A DNA stretch of 64,000 nt from positions 62,264 through 126,263 of the forward strand of contig NZ_JAKZEW010000001.1 in NCBI RefSeq assembly GCF_022548875.1, given 5' to 3'. The translations under genes and the position numbers were made by a program. Positions 1 through 9,036 of the stretch are shown here, one piece after another (position 1 is the first letter of the stretch; each line of letters begins with the position of its first letter). The DNA is from Glycomyces sp. L485. Lineage in GTDB: Bacteria; Actinomycetota; Actinomycetes; Mycobacteriales; Micromonosporaceae. A model generated the notes under the pieces. The model was given only the letters and a program-made list of their open reading frames with translations, searched no databases and was not told where the DNA came from.

Positions 1-1157
1 GCGCCGTCCTGATCAACGAACGCCAGGGAGGAGCTGAAGTTGTCATGCCTCTCGGCGACTTCGGAGACGCCGGCGGTGTCCTGATGGAATGCCGCCTCCT
101 CTTCGACGCCGTTCGGTCCGACCTCGAGCACGTGTACGATGCCGGCGTTCACGACCTCGCCGACGTCCTCGTATTCCGCACCGACGGCCAGGACGGCGCT
201 TGCACCCGATTCCGCTCCGGACGGGGCGTAGTCCGCCATGGCGAGGACGGCGCCGAACCGGTCGTTGACCTCGGCCGTGTCGGATAGACCTCCGACGCCT
301 TGCGAGTAGTTCCCGACGACGGAATAGGTTCCGGGAGTTGCCCCGTGTTCGAAGACATGCACTGTGCCGGAGGCGGCCACGTCGCTGGACCACTCGGTGG
401 GGTTGCCGATCGCGAAGTATCCGCTAGAGGCCGCGACCGCTTCCCCGAAGTGGTCATTTGAGCCGTTCTCGCCCCCGACCCCGGGAACATCCTCGTGGAT
501 GTCCACGGCGATCGACGGACGCATATACGTTATCTTGCCGCTGCTGTAAGTCGCGTTCCCGACCGACTCGCCGGGAGAGCCTATGAGCACGAACGGCTCG
601 CCGTACTGGTCACGGCCCGCGGCCAGCGCGGCACCGAAGTGGTCGCCGACTTCCTCGGTGCCGGGCACGAGCCCGTCGCCCTGGTGGAAGATCTCGGCAC
701 TGGACGGATCGAGGCCCTCGGGGGAGCCGTAGATCAATACGACCGCTCCAGCGCCGGAGACGTTCGCACTGTGCGACGGGATGCCGACGAACAGGTCGGC
801 GCAGCCGTCGCCGTTCCAGTCGGTCGAGTCCAACACCTCCCCGAAGGCATCGTCCTGCACCGACAGCTCCGGGATATCGGCTTCCGAGATCAGCGACACG
901 GCACCGTCGCCATAGAGGACGTTGATCCGTCCGGAGTAGTCGACGCCTTCCACCGTCGCATCTGGGTCGCCGAGCACGACATCGGCAGACCCATCGCCCT
1001 CGAAGTCGTTGAGGCTTGTTCCCGCGCATGTCTCCGCGGCGTGAACGGGGGAAGCTCCACCCGCCAGGACGGTGGTGGCCGCAACCGTGAGAGTGCCGAG
1101 GATTGCCAGACCCCTTGGCGTCCGAGGGCTGGGTTGAGTTCTTGCTGGGTCGGTCAT
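1..1157 (-). CDS. FG-GAP repeat secreted protein (partial, runs off the window edge)
   Basis: The frame is open from an ATG at 1157 down to the window edge, giving 385 codons without a stop; the C-terminus is missing. The N-terminus has a basic stretch followed by a hydrophobic Ala/Val-rich segment ending near residue 41, which reads as a signal peptide. After it come recurring units of FG-GAP/integrin-alpha type: calcium-loop-like pieces such as DFEGDGSADVVLGDP and DWNGDGCADLFVGIP, alternating with DHFGAAL and DRFGAVL. Such proteins are exported beta-propellers, often of unknown ligand. I infer a secreted or surface propeller protein. Ligand and function are unknown. Confidence 0.85.
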   Translation of the reverse strand, partial: MTDPARTQPSPRTPRGLAILGTLTVAATTVLAGGASPVHAAETCAGTSLNDFEGDGSADVVLGDPDATVEGVDYSGRINVLYGDGAVSLISEADIPELSVQDDAFGEVLDSTDWNGDGCADLFVGIPSHSANVSGAGAVVLIYGSPEGLDPSSAEIFHQGDGLVPGTEEVGDHFGAALAAGRDQYGEPFVLIGSPGESVGNATYSSGKITYMRPSIAVDIHEDVPGVGGENGSNDHFGEAVAASSGYFAIGNPTEWSSDVAASGTVHVFEHGATPGTYSVVGNYSQGVGGLSDTAEVNDRFGAVLAMADYAPSGAESGASAVLAVGAEYEDVGEVVNAGIVHVLEVGPNGVEEEAAFHQDTAGVSEVAERHDNFSSSLAFVDQDG

Positions 1158-1468
1158 GAGAGGACCTTCTTCTCGATGATGCGTCGAGGCAACGATGGTG
1201 CCGTCGAACTATTGTGCATATGGGACGATACCGACTGGATGAATCATGTCAAGACGGCGGTGTCGAACGTTTCCGGCCTCGCGTGCTCGACTACTTCCGA
1301 GCGCCGCATGCGAAGTACGCCGGACTCTGCTATCCAGCGGAGCCCAAGAGCCGCATGAAGACCTCAAAGTCCACCATGGTCGTCGGTGGGATGCGGGTCG
1401 GCAGCTGTGGGGGAGTTCTTCATCGTCTGCTGGGGGCGTTCGACTTTCCCGCAGGTGGTGGGCCGGTC
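1158..1468. other. Intergenic region upstream of the FG-GAP gene
   Basis: About 310 bases separate the stop of the septum-formation-like gene from the start of the FG-GAP gene, both on the minus strand. Open frames here lack a credible start or domain. It probably carries the FG-GAP promoter; a purine-rich AAGG lies just upstream of that ATG. Confidence 0.4.
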
Positions 1469-2251
1469 TCAGTGTTCGTTGTAGCAGAGAATGAAATTGG
1501 TGCCGCCGGAGATGAGGGCGTCCACTTCGAGCGTCGAGTCGCCGCCTTCGCAGTGTTCTGCGACGCGATGGACATCCTCGTCCGTAAGCTCGGGCAGATC
1601 CGGAGTGATGATCACGTCGATCACCGTCCCGATCGAGTGCTCGTGGTCGCACGGCACGGTCCACCATGAGTCGCTGTCGTCGAAGCAGTCGCCCACCGAC
1701 GGCATGACGGGAAGCCGCCCGGACTGGTCGGCGGTCACGATAGCCCGCATGCAGGAGAGATAGGAGATGCTCCCGGTGTCGGTGTCAGAAAAGGTGACCA
1801 CGTCCAGCCAGGCTCGACCCGGTTGAGGGTTGCCGTAGTCCTCACCGCAGACCTCCACGACCGCGGACTCATCGGCGGTGCCCTCGGCGTCCACGAACCC
1901 GTCGACCTCGTCGCTGGCCGCGTACTCGACCCAGAAGGCCTCATCCGAATCGCACTCGACGTAGTTCAACGCCGGCCAGACCCACTCGGGCTCGTAGGGC
2001 ACGCATTGGTCCCTCTCTCCTGGACGGATGTCGATTCCATCGGTCCCCGGATCCCCAGGGCGCAGCGTGGTCAAGTCGAGCGGCGGCGCACTGGCCTCTT
2101 CTTTTCCGATCAGGCCCTGATCAGCAGCGAACCACACGGCCACGAGGACCAGCGACAGCGCCGCAGCGGTGGTCGCGGTGACCACCAAGCCCCCGCGCCA
2201 GTAGCGCGGTCGCCCGCCGCTAGATGGCGAAGGTGGTGTTGATGAGCGCAA
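1469..2251 (-). CDS. Membrane-anchored septum-formation-like protein
   Basis: The product has 260 residues: a short cytoplasmic tail, one membrane segment near residues 22-43, then an acidic extracytoplasmic domain with spaced cysteines. Segments such as VGDCFDD and VPCDHEHS recall the actinobacterial septum-formation family (cysteine- and Asp-rich, 'VGDC...V.C...H' pattern). Its start lies inside the end of the upstream gene (32-base overlap), so the two are probably co-transcribed and translationally coupled. The family assignment is by motif memory and is tentative. A secreted-side role at the envelope is inferred. Confidence 0.7.
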   Translation of the reverse strand: MRSSTPPSPSSGGRPRYWRGGLVVTATTAAALSLVLVAVWFAADQGLIGKEEASAPPLDLTTLRPGDPGTDGIDIRPGERDQCVPYEPEWVWPALNYVECDSDEAFWVEYAASDEVDGFVDAEGTADESAVVEVCGEDYGNPQPGRAWLDVVTFSDTDTGSISYLSCMRAIVTADQSGRLPVMPSVGDCFDDSDSWWTVPCDHEHSIGTVIDVIITPDLPELTDEDVHRVAEHCEGGDSTLEVDALISGGTNFILCYNEH

Positions 2252-3107
2252 AGGTAGCCGCCTCGTAGTGGCTGTCGAAATGGCTTTCGGTGACGCTCGC
2301 CAGCCCGATCCAAGCGGTGGTCTCGTCGATCTCGACCAGGATGAGCTGCACGGCCTCTGAGGTGTCCTGTGTGTGGTCGCCGGGATCCCATCGCAGCATC
2401 GCCGCGGTCATCGCGCCGGTCTTGCCGTCCACCGGAAGCAACTGCGTGTCGACCCATTCGATGGTCATCCCGCTCACCTGCTCGAACGCTGAACTGTGGG
2501 CCCACGCCTCCAAAGCCGCTTCGGCAGTGCCCTCCAGATCATCGGTATCGAGCACGACCCCGTTGGCGTCGAAGACGCCGACGCTCACGCTGGACATCCA
2601 ACCGTCATGAGTCTGGTAGTTGTAGGTGTGGGCGTCCACCGACACCTGTGTCGCCTCCGCGGGCCCCGCGTACTCCTCGAATCCATCCGGTTCCCGCGTG
2701 AGCGCGCCGAGCGACCGCACACCGAGGTATCCGGCGGGAATCTCGAACTCGTCGGGGTCGAATTCGGGCGACGGTGACGGGGCGGCCGGCTCGGGCGATT
2801 CCTCAGCGGGAGACGTGCTGGGCGCGAGCGAGATCTGCGCCGCTTGACCCGCGGGGCCCTCGTCCTCACTGACGACGTAGACCAAGGTGATCGCCACTGC
2901 GACGACGAGGGTCAGTGCGGCGGACGCGCCTACGAGTGCGGCCGTGCGGGAGTGGTGTCTCGGCGGGACGGGCGGAATCGGCGAGGTGGGCATCGAGGCC
3001 ACGGGGGCGTCGCTGAACTGGTAGTGGGTCGGCTCCGGTTGGCTGCCAGAATCCGGCTTCGGCGATCGAGGCGGTGGGTCGGGCGGTGAGTTCGGGGGAG
3101 GCACCAT
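2220..3107 (-). CDS. Proline-rich single-span membrane protein, unknown function
   Basis: The product has 295 residues. The first 50 are proline-rich and probably cytoplasmic, followed by a membrane helix near residues 57-78, a Pro/Ser/Glu linker, and an extracytoplasmic domain of about 170 residues with no motif I recognise. The ATG at 3107 is the first good start. The gene overlaps the following septum-formation-like gene by 32 bases and heads this two-gene unit. The layout (cytoplasmic Pro tail, single helix, globular outside domain) is common among actinobacterial envelope proteins of unknown role. Confidence 0.75.
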   Translation of the reverse strand: MVPPPNSPPDPPPRSPKPDSGSQPEPTHYQFSDAPVASMPTSPIPPVPPRHHSRTAALVGASAALTLVVAVAITLVYVVSEDEGPAGQAAQISLAPSTSPAEESPEPAAPSPSPEFDPDEFEIPAGYLGVRSLGALTREPDGFEEYAGPAEATQVSVDAHTYNYQTHDGWMSSVSVGVFDANGVVLDTDDLEGTAEAALEAWAHSSAFEQVSGMTIEWVDTQLLPVDGKTGAMTAAMLRWDPGDHTQDTSEAVQLILVEIDETTAWIGLASVTESHFDSHYEAATFALINTTFAI

Positions 3108-3443
3108 GGGCCAAGCATAACTTTTGGGGGCTAAGGTCCCGGTTCTTCACGCGGCGCGCTCAATCGGAAGTCGGTCCCGGCCGGATAGAGGCGATCTTGC
3201 CGATCAACGCGACGCCGCGCCCGAAGCGTGCGGCCCACGAGCGGCACCGCACTTCAGCAGTTCCTTTGTCCTGCAGTCCGGGGCGGGCCCGCGGCGGCGT
3301 TAGCCTGATCGAATGGAACCGGCGAACGAGGACTCCACGAACTGGCGCGAGCGCGCCGAACCTCCTGAAACGCAACGAACCGCCTGGCAGCCGACGGAAC
3401 TACGACACAATGCCGTTGCACCGGCAGTAAGGTCAGGGAACCG

Positions 3444-3998
3444 ATGACCGTCGAGCTCGTCTACGAGACCCACTCGATCACCGAGGACAACGAAAGCGGC
3501 ATCGCGACCGGCTGGCTGCCGGGGCGGCTGTCGGCTCGGGGCCGCGAAGTCGCGGCTGAGCTTGGCCGACGTCGTCGCGACGACGGGCTCGCAGCCGTCT
3601 TCACCTCCGACCTCCGCCGTGCCGAGGAGACCACGCGGATCGCGTTCGGTGAAACGGCGATCCCCGTCTACCGCGACCAACGGCTCCGCGAATGCGATTA
3701 CGGCGATCTCAACGGTTGCCCGGTGAGCCGTCTTGCCGCCGTTCGCGCGAAGCACATCGACCAACCCTTCCCCGGCGGGCAGAGCTATCGCCAGGTCATC
3801 GACGCGACCAGGGGCTTCCTTCATGATCTCGCCGACTCGTGGGAAGGCCGACGGGTCTTGATCATCGCTCACTCGGCCAATCGCTGGGCACTCCAAGTGC
3901 TCCTCGGCGGGGCCAGGATCGAGGACCTTGTCGACGCCCCGTTCCAATGGCAGCCAGGCTGGACCTACACCTTCACCGGGCGTTCGCTCAGCCGATGA
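3444..3998 (+). CDS. Histidine phosphatase family protein with atypical N-terminal motif
   Basis: The 184-residue product matches the phosphoglycerate mutase-like histidine phosphatase fold: N-terminal strand with the catalytic His (VYETHSITEDNE, His10), the middle TSDLRRAEETTRIAF stretch, RECDYGDLNG, and a C-terminal VLIIAHSANRWAL holding the second His. The usual RHG triplet is replaced by THS, a variant I recall from a subgroup annotated as PhoE-like. An AGGGAA ribosome site precedes the ATG. It probably hydrolyses small phosphoesters in the cytoplasm; the substrate is unknown. Confidence 0.85.
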   Translation: MTVELVYETHSITEDNESGIATGWLPGRLSARGREVAAELGRRRRDDGLAAVFTSDLRRAEETTRIAFGETAIPVYRDQRLRECDYGDLNGCPVSRLAAVRAKHIDQPFPGGQSYRQVIDATRGFLHDLADSWEGRRVLIIAHSANRWALQVLLGGARIEDLVDAPFQWQPGWTYTFTGRSLSR

Positions 3999-4189
3999 CA
4001 CCGGGATGCCCTTCAACCGGGCGTCAGGACCAAACGGGCTCGCTGGATCACTTGCGGTTCGTCGGTCTTCGAGTGGGCGCTGCCTGATAGCGGGCTATCG
4101 CGGGCGCCGGACCCGCCTGGGCCCGCCGCCCGAGCCGGTCTGGGAGAAGTCGTGAACGCCCACGAACTATCGTGACGGCTGCACCGCAG

Positions 4190-4699
4190 ATGGCAGACCG
4201 GGGGGATACGGTCGATACCGTGTCCCGCAACGAATGGCTGCCTCCAGAGCAGTGGCTTGAGAGTCTGCCGAAGAACATAGCCGCGGCGTGTGCTCTGCTC
4301 ACCGATCCGGCCGGCCGGATCCTGGTCGTCAAGCCGAACTACCGCGACCACTGGCTGTTCGTCGGCGGCCAGCTCGATGAGGGCGAGACCCCCGAGCAGG
4401 CCTGTGTGCGAGAGGTCAAGGAGGAGATCGGGCTCGATGTCGAACTCGGGGGACTGCTTCTGGTCGATTGGACGCCGCCTTTGCAGAGTCGACCCCTTCC
4501 ACTGATCGTGTTCGTGTTCGACGGCGGCATCATCGAACCCGACCGGGTCCGTTTGTGCGACGACGAGCTCGACGACTACCGGTTCCTCGCTCCCGATCAG
4601 GCCCTGCCGTTGCTGTCCCGAAACGGGCGCAGGCGGATGCCAGTCGCGCTGGAAGCCCAGCGGACTGGCGCCACGCTCTACCGATCGAGCATCGACTGA
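4190..4699 (+). CDS. Nudix hydrolase
   Basis: A complete Nudix box (GX5EX7REUXEEXGU) is present, beginning at GGQLDEGE and running through REVKEEIGL. The 169-residue product (from the ATG at 4190; GTG starts at 4172 and 4220 are alternatives) begins with a beta strand feeding ILVVKPNYRDHW. Nudix enzymes cleave nucleoside diphosphates linked to another moiety using Mg2+ held by the box glutamates. The closest relative in the window is the Nudix protein at 7055-7549, with the shared VKPNYRD and EELDDYRF/EELDDFRF elements; the two are paralogues. Substrate unknown. Confidence 0.88.
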   Translation: MADRGDTVDTVSRNEWLPPEQWLESLPKNIAAACALLTDPAGRILVVKPNYRDHWLFVGGQLDEGETPEQACVREVKEEIGLDVELGGLLLVDWTPPLQSRPLPLIVFVFDGGIIEPDRVRLCDDELDDYRFLAPDQALPLLSRNGRRRMPVALEAQRTGATLYRSSID

Positions 4700-4863
4700 G
4701 ACCTGGTTTCGCGCGCTCGTGCCGATCCCAGGTCCGTGGTGGAGACTCGGATCGCGAGTCCAGCAGCGAGGTGTCGAAGTGTGGAGCCCATACAGGTTGC
4801 CGGGGAGCGGACGGCGGCACTTCGTGTCGGCGGCCCGAAATGCGCTCCGTATGCTCCAGCCCT

Positions 4864-5391
4864 ATGGACCACTCCGACGCCGTCAAGACTCATGCTGCCC
4901 GAACGCTGGCCCTCGCCGCACTCGCCGCCGTGACGCTGGCCGGGTGTGTTGCGTCGACGAAACCGAAGCCCGAGGCCATCGACGAGGCGCTGACGCTGGG
5001 TGGGGAGACGTCGGCGGCTCTGGTGAACGCCGGTCTCCCAAAGCCCGAGTTCATCGAGACGGTCGACCATCCCTGCCACGACGAGGAGGCCGTCCAGTAC
5101 CGGGCCGTGGCCAGGTACTCCATCGTGCTCGAACCGACCGAGACGACCGCGGCCCTGCGGCGGATTCACGAACTCTGGGTCGAGGACCTCGGCTACGTCG
5201 ACATCGACGACGGCGTCTTCTGGGGCCAGAGCGGCTACGCCGTCGCGCGCGCCGAGAGCGAAGAGGCGCAGTTCAGCGCCACGCGGCAACCCGACTGGTC
5301 CACGATCATCGTCGCCGTCAGCACCGACTGCTTCGAGGACCCGGACGAGGACGACTGGATCGAGCCGGCCGTTCCCACGTCCGGCGAATAA
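4864..5391 (+). CDS. Small lipoprotein, unknown function
   Basis: The 175-residue product starts at an ATG at 4864 and has a lipoprotein signal: basic start, Ala/Leu-rich core and the lipobox LAGC with Cys near residue 29. The mature domain is acidic and has two cysteines (HPCHDEE and TDCFEDP) that could pair. The same frame is open further upstream, but that part overlaps the preceding Nudix gene and lacks protein character, so the ATG just before the signal peptide is preferred. It is probably anchored on the outer face of the membrane. Function unknown. Confidence 0.78.
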   Translation: MDHSDAVKTHAARTLALAALAAVTLAGCVASTKPKPEAIDEALTLGGETSAALVNAGLPKPEFIETVDHPCHDEEAVQYRAVARYSIVLEPTETTAALRRIHELWVEDLGYVDIDDGVFWGQSGYAVARAESEEAQFSATRQPDWSTIIVAVSTDCFEDPDEDDWIEPAVPTSGE

Positions 5392-5470
5392 GCGGGACTC
5401 GGGAGCCGGTCTCCCGTCGTCGCACTCGCCTCACGGCCGTGGATCCATGCGCCCCAAGAAGATCCATTAC

Positions 5471-6382
5471 CTATGATGCGTGGGATGAGAGCAGCCGGTC
5501 GAGCGCGGCTTCACCAGCGCGCTTCCAGGTCGGTTTCCCTCCGGTCCAGCCCATCTCGCCCGCTCTGCCGATCGCGATGAGGTGCAGGGCGCGCCGAAGG
5601 GCCCACCCGCGTGCCCGGCGGATCGTGGGCTCGTCGGCCGTGCCGTACTCCTCGAGGCACCGCTGAGCCTCGCCCGCAGGGAGCAGCAGCCATGCCGCTG
5701 CGAGGTCGGTGGCCGGATCTCCCGCGCACAGCTCACCGAAGTCGATCACTCCTGCCAGCGTTCCTTCGTCGACGACGACGTTCGCCGGGTGCAGGTCGCC
5801 GTGCAGCCAAACCGGGGGCCCGTCCCACTCGGCCGCAGCGGCCGCGTCGTTCCAGATCTTCCGTAGGCCGGTGACATTCTCGGCGGGGTCCAGGGTCTCG
5901 AGAGACCGCTCGATTTCGGCGGTGAACTTCCGCAAGGGGACACCGCGATCCGGGTTGAGCGGGGCATCCTCTGGAGTCTTCTGGTGGAGGGCCGCCAAGA
6001 ACCCCGCGAGAACTTCGCCGGCGTGCCGGCCGCGGTCGATCGCAGTCCTGTCGGCCGGTGATCCGGCAACCCAGGTGGTCACCAACCAGGTCTTGGGGAA
6101 CCGCTCCGTGGGCTTGCCGAGGCGAACCGGGACCGATACCGGAAGCGGCAGGCGCGGGGCCAGCTCCGGCACCCACCGGTGCTCCATGTCGAGCAACGAC
6201 GGAGCGCGCTCGGTCCGCGGCAACCGGACCGCTAGGTCATCGCCCAAACGCCACATCTGGTTGTCCCAGCCGCCGTCCACGAGCCCCAGTTCCAGGCCGG
6301 CCAAATCCGGGTGCTGGTCGCTCAGCAGCGACCGCACAAGAGCCTCGTCAATCACCAAGTCACCCAAGAGTCCCCAACTCAT
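5471..6382 (-). CDS. Aminoglycoside phosphotransferase family protein
   Basis: The 303-residue product carries the APH kinase core: the Brenner motif HGDLHPANVVV with catalytic Asp, followed by the metal-binding VIDFGELCAGDPATDLA. The N-lobe contains VDGGWDNQMWRLG and a VRLPR lysine-strand equivalent. Such proteins phosphorylate small hydroxyl-bearing molecules; only a minority are true aminoglycoside resistance enzymes. It is a stand-alone gene convergent with the lipoprotein gene. I infer a cytoplasmic small-molecule kinase and do not claim resistance. Confidence 0.88.
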   Translation of the reverse strand: MSWGLLGDLVIDEALVRSLLSDQHPDLAGLELGLVDGGWDNQMWRLGDDLAVRLPRTERAPSLLDMEHRWVPELAPRLPLPVSVPVRLGKPTERFPKTWLVTTWVAGSPADRTAIDRGRHAGEVLAGFLAALHQKTPEDAPLNPDRGVPLRKFTAEIERSLETLDPAENVTGLRKIWNDAAAAAEWDGPPVWLHGDLHPANVVVDEGTLAGVIDFGELCAGDPATDLAAAWLLLPAGEAQRCLEEYGTADEPTIRRARGWALRRALHLIAIGRAGEMGWTGGKPTWKRAGEAALDRLLSSHAS

Positions 6383-6710
6383 TGCCGATGGCCGAATCGA
6401 TCATGACGCGGCCCAGCTTACCCATATCTCCCCGCACTGCTCGGTCGAGCCAAGCCGCTCACGGGCCTCGTCCAGGGTCTCGCCGACCGCCTCGGCGTGA
6501 GGCCGGGCGGTGCAGGGGCGGTCGACGCCTGCCCGCGGGACAAGACCACCCGCGATCCGACCGGGACCGGACCGAATGTCGCCGGACGATCCGATTTTGA
6601 TCAGCACGAGTATTCGGACTTCCAGGTCTTCAACGCGCCGAACTCATAGTTTGGAGGTGTAGACGGCACCGCGTAGCGAGCGCGTGCCGCGTCAAGGAAA
6701 GGAGCCTGGC
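6383..6710. other. Intergenic region between divergent APH and MoaF-like genes
   Basis: About 330 bases between two divergent genes. A 68-codon minus-strand frame (6401-6607) lacks a ribosome site and recognisable features, and I do not call it. The region should hold promoters for both sides; an AAAGGAG site lies just before the MoaF-like ATG. Confidence 0.4.
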
Positions 6711-7037
6711 ATGGACGGCCTCGCCTTCGCCGGCAAGAGCTACGAGATCAAGGTCGACAACGGGATGGTCTTCCACCACACGTATTCGGCCGATGGCCGG
6801 ACACTGCACTACGAGACCGTCGCCGGGCCGATGGAAGGGGCCTCGGAGGACGTCCGGCTCCGTGCGGCCGAGGTCGCCTCAGGGATCTACCTGGTCGGGT
6901 GGAACGAGATCAGCGGCTTGACCGTGGCCTTGGCCATGAACCTCAACGACAACACCGTGCATACCATCCGGACGCACGAGGCGGAAGGTGAGCGGCACAG
7001 TGAGCTGCTGTCGGGCACGATCACCGAGTCCGGCTGA
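6711..7037 (+). CDS. MoaF-like small protein
   Basis: The 108-residue product has a strong AAAGGAG ribosome site five to ten bases before the ATG at 6711, which fixes the start. The sequence is a run of beta strands (YEIKVDNGMVFHHTYSADG, LHYETVAG, IYLVGWNEISGLTVALAMNL, VHTIRTHE) as in the small calycin-like barrel of the MoaF family. Family members are found both in molybdenum cofactor clusters and as solitary proteins. No Mo-cofactor genes are nearby here, so the role is open. Confidence 0.7.
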   Translation: MDGLAFAGKSYEIKVDNGMVFHHTYSADGRTLHYETVAGPMEGASEDVRLRAAEVASGIYLVGWNEISGLTVALAMNLNDNTVHTIRTHEAEGERHSELLSGTITESG

Positions 7038-7054
7038 GGTCGAAGCCCCAGGCT

Positions 7055-7549
7055 CTAGGCGTCGCGGTGGCGGTAGGTCGGCTGGTAGAGGGTGGTGCCG
7101 GCACGGCGGGCATCGAGAGCCATCGGAATGCGGGGCCGGTTGAGCGGCGCGGAGAGCGACACGGCCTCGTCCGCTGGAACGAACCGGAAATCGTCCAGCT
7201 CTTCGGCCTGAAGCCGGATCTGGTCGGGATCCTCGATCACGCCCCCGTCGAAGAGGTAGAAGGTCTGCGGCATCGGGAGCAGGTCGACGGTCGGCTGCCA
7301 GTCGAGCGTGAGCAGCGCGCCGACGGGAACGTCGAGGCCGATCTCCTCCTTGATCTCGCGGGCGCAGCCTTCGTGCGGAAGTTCGCCCTTGTCGACCAGT
7401 CCGCCGACGAAGTACCAGTCGTCGCGGTAGTTCGGCTTGACGATGAGCACCCGGCCCTCGGGGTCGGTGAAGAACGCGCAGGCCACCGTGAAGGAGGTCG
7501 CGACGCTGTCGATCAAGTTGGATTGGGGCGGAGTGTCCGAATGCGCCAT
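7055..7549 (-). CDS. Nudix hydrolase (paralogue of the gene at 4190)
   Basis: The 164-residue product has a full Nudix box (GGLVDKGE through REIKEEIGL). It shares VKPNYRD, the DGG.IE..D.IRL loop and the EELDDFRF segment with the Nudix protein 2.4 kb away. A longer frame reaches 7594, but the ATG at 7549 (MAHSDTPP) is the more plausible start because the extension is Arg/Pro-rich. The gene converges on the MoaF-like gene, 17 bases apart. Likely a cytoplasmic nucleotide-derivative hydrolase; substrate unknown. Confidence 0.87.
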   Translation of the reverse strand: MAHSDTPPQSNLIDSVATSFTVACAFFTDPEGRVLIVKPNYRDDWYFVGGLVDKGELPHEGCAREIKEEIGLDVPVGALLTLDWQPTVDLLPMPQTFYLFDGGVIEDPDQIRLQAEELDDFRFVPADEAVSLSAPLNRPRIPMALDARRAGTTLYQPTYRHRDA

Positions 7550-7615
7550 GCCCGTCACGGTACCCCGGCCGGGCGGGCGGAGGCGGGAAGCCATGGCGGC
7601 CGAATGCGGGACGAG

Positions 7616-7939
7616 TCAGGCGCCGGCGGGTTCGGCGGCCTCTTCGGCCGCGAGCAGTTCGGTTCGCTTCCAGCGGTGGAAGACGAACGGGGCCAGCGGG
7701 ACCACTGCCGCCGCCAATGCCGCCAGGGTCGTTCCGACACCCCATCCGAAGCGTCCGCGGATCACGAGGGTCGCCACCACCAGCAGGGTGAACAGTGCTC
7801 CGTGGATCATCCCGAGCGGCATCACCAGGTCGATCTCCGAGATGCGGCTCAGCAGCGAGCCGAAGACCAGGAGCAGTACGAAGGACCAGCCCTCGGCCAG
7901 GGTCAGCATGCGGTAGCGGAAGACGGGATTGGCGATCAT
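7616..7939 (-). CDS. DUF3817 integral membrane protein
   Basis: The 107-residue product starts with FRYRMLTLAEGWSF and has three hydrophobic segments, including MPLGMIHGALFTLLVV and a final FGWG..TTLAALAAAVVPLAPFVFH. This is the pattern of the DUF3817 family of small three-helix membrane proteins (YdzA type). Family function is not established. It lies 66 bases upstream of the Nudix gene on the same strand and could be co-transcribed with it. Confidence 0.82.
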   Translation of the reverse strand: MIANPVFRYRMLTLAEGWSFVLLLVFGSLLSRISEIDLVMPLGMIHGALFTLLVVATLVIRGRFGWGVGTTLAALAAAVVPLAPFVFHRWKRTELLAAEEAAEPAGA

Positions 7940-8161
7940 GGTGTTCCTCGCATCAGTGCTCGCGGCGGGTGTGCCCGAATCGTAGGCGTGCCGTCGCAGG
8001 CCGCGTGCGGGCGCCGCGAGCGATGATGTCGGCCGTCACCGACTGCTCTTTCGCCGCAGTCCGGGCGGGATCGAGCTCATCGACGGCGCGAACCGCGCCG
8101 GTGCACGGCCGAGGCGCCTTCGACAGCCGAGGCCGATCCGTTCGGATGCACGAGACAGGTT

Positions 8162-8824
8162 CTAGGCGAGGGTGAAACCAGCCGCGACGGCGAGCTCGCC
8201 CGCGATGTCCACGGCCTGGTGAGAGGTGATCAGCGAACCCTTGAGGCTCATCAGGCCGCTCACCCCGCCCAGATCGGAGCGCCGCATGTCGCATCCGCGC
8301 GCGTCGGCGACTCGCGAGAAGTCAGCGCCGGGGAACGTGCAGTCGATGAACACCGTCTTCGACAGGTCGCCGAGGAAGCTCGCGTTCAAGAACCGGCACC
8401 TTTCGAAGACCACCGGGCCCTTCGCCCTGCCGATCGAGACGCCCGCGAAGTCTGCCCGGCAGTCGGCGATGTAGACGTCGGACGCGAGGGCGAACTGGGC
8501 CTGCCATCCGACGAGCTGGGAGTCGGTGATCTCCAGCCGCCGCGCGGTCATCTCCTCCCAGCGCCCGTTGGAGAGCACGGAGTGGTCCACGGTCGCATCG
8601 ACGATCTCCAAAGGCGACAGCACGGTACCCGACAGGTTCGCATCGCTGATCGTTCCCGACTCGAAGACTCCGTAGGCGTTCTGGTCCGACCAGTCGGCGC
8701 CCTTGAGGAGGCGCTCGCTGTACTCGAAGTCGAGATCGAGGTCCTCGGTCAGCTCGACGAGCCGCTCCGGTTCCACGTCGGGCCGCCGCATCGAACGCTC
8801 GTCGTCGATCTTCCTGAACTTCAT
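8162..8824 (-). CDS. Pentapeptide-repeat-like protein
   Basis: The 220-residue product is dominated by irregular pentapeptide-like units with a central Leu/Phe (ISDANLSGTVLS, CRADFAGVSIG, CRFLNASFLGD, CTFPGADFSR, CDMRRSDLGG), which form right-handed quadrilateral beta-helices. The start at 8824 (MKFRKIDDE) follows a GGGGGT stretch; the frame remains open to 9214, but that extension looks non-coding. Pentapeptide proteins can mimic DNA or act as scaffolds; nothing here points to a specific target. Confidence 0.78.
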   Translation of the reverse strand: MKFRKIDDERSMRRPDVEPERLVELTEDLDLDFEYSERLLKGADWSDQNAYGVFESGTISDANLSGTVLSPLEIVDATVDHSVLSNGRWEEMTARRLEITDSQLVGWQAQFALASDVYIADCRADFAGVSIGRAKGPVVFERCRFLNASFLGDLSKTVFIDCTFPGADFSRVADARGCDMRRSDLGGVSGLMSLKGSLITSHQAVDIAGELAVAAGFTLA

Positions 8825-9036
8825 AGGGACCCCCGAAGGTGTGATTGCGTGCCACCGCAGGTTATGGGAGCCCTGCGACAGTCCGGTGATCGCGGCGTGC
8901 GAGCGGTAGGCGCTCGCACGAGCCACGACCTCGACGACCCGGACGTCCATGCCTGAGGCGACGAACCCGAGCACCCCTGCTCGCCAGGCGGCACCGACGA
9001 GCCTCAGGAGTCCGGTGGGCACCGGAGGAGCGTGGC

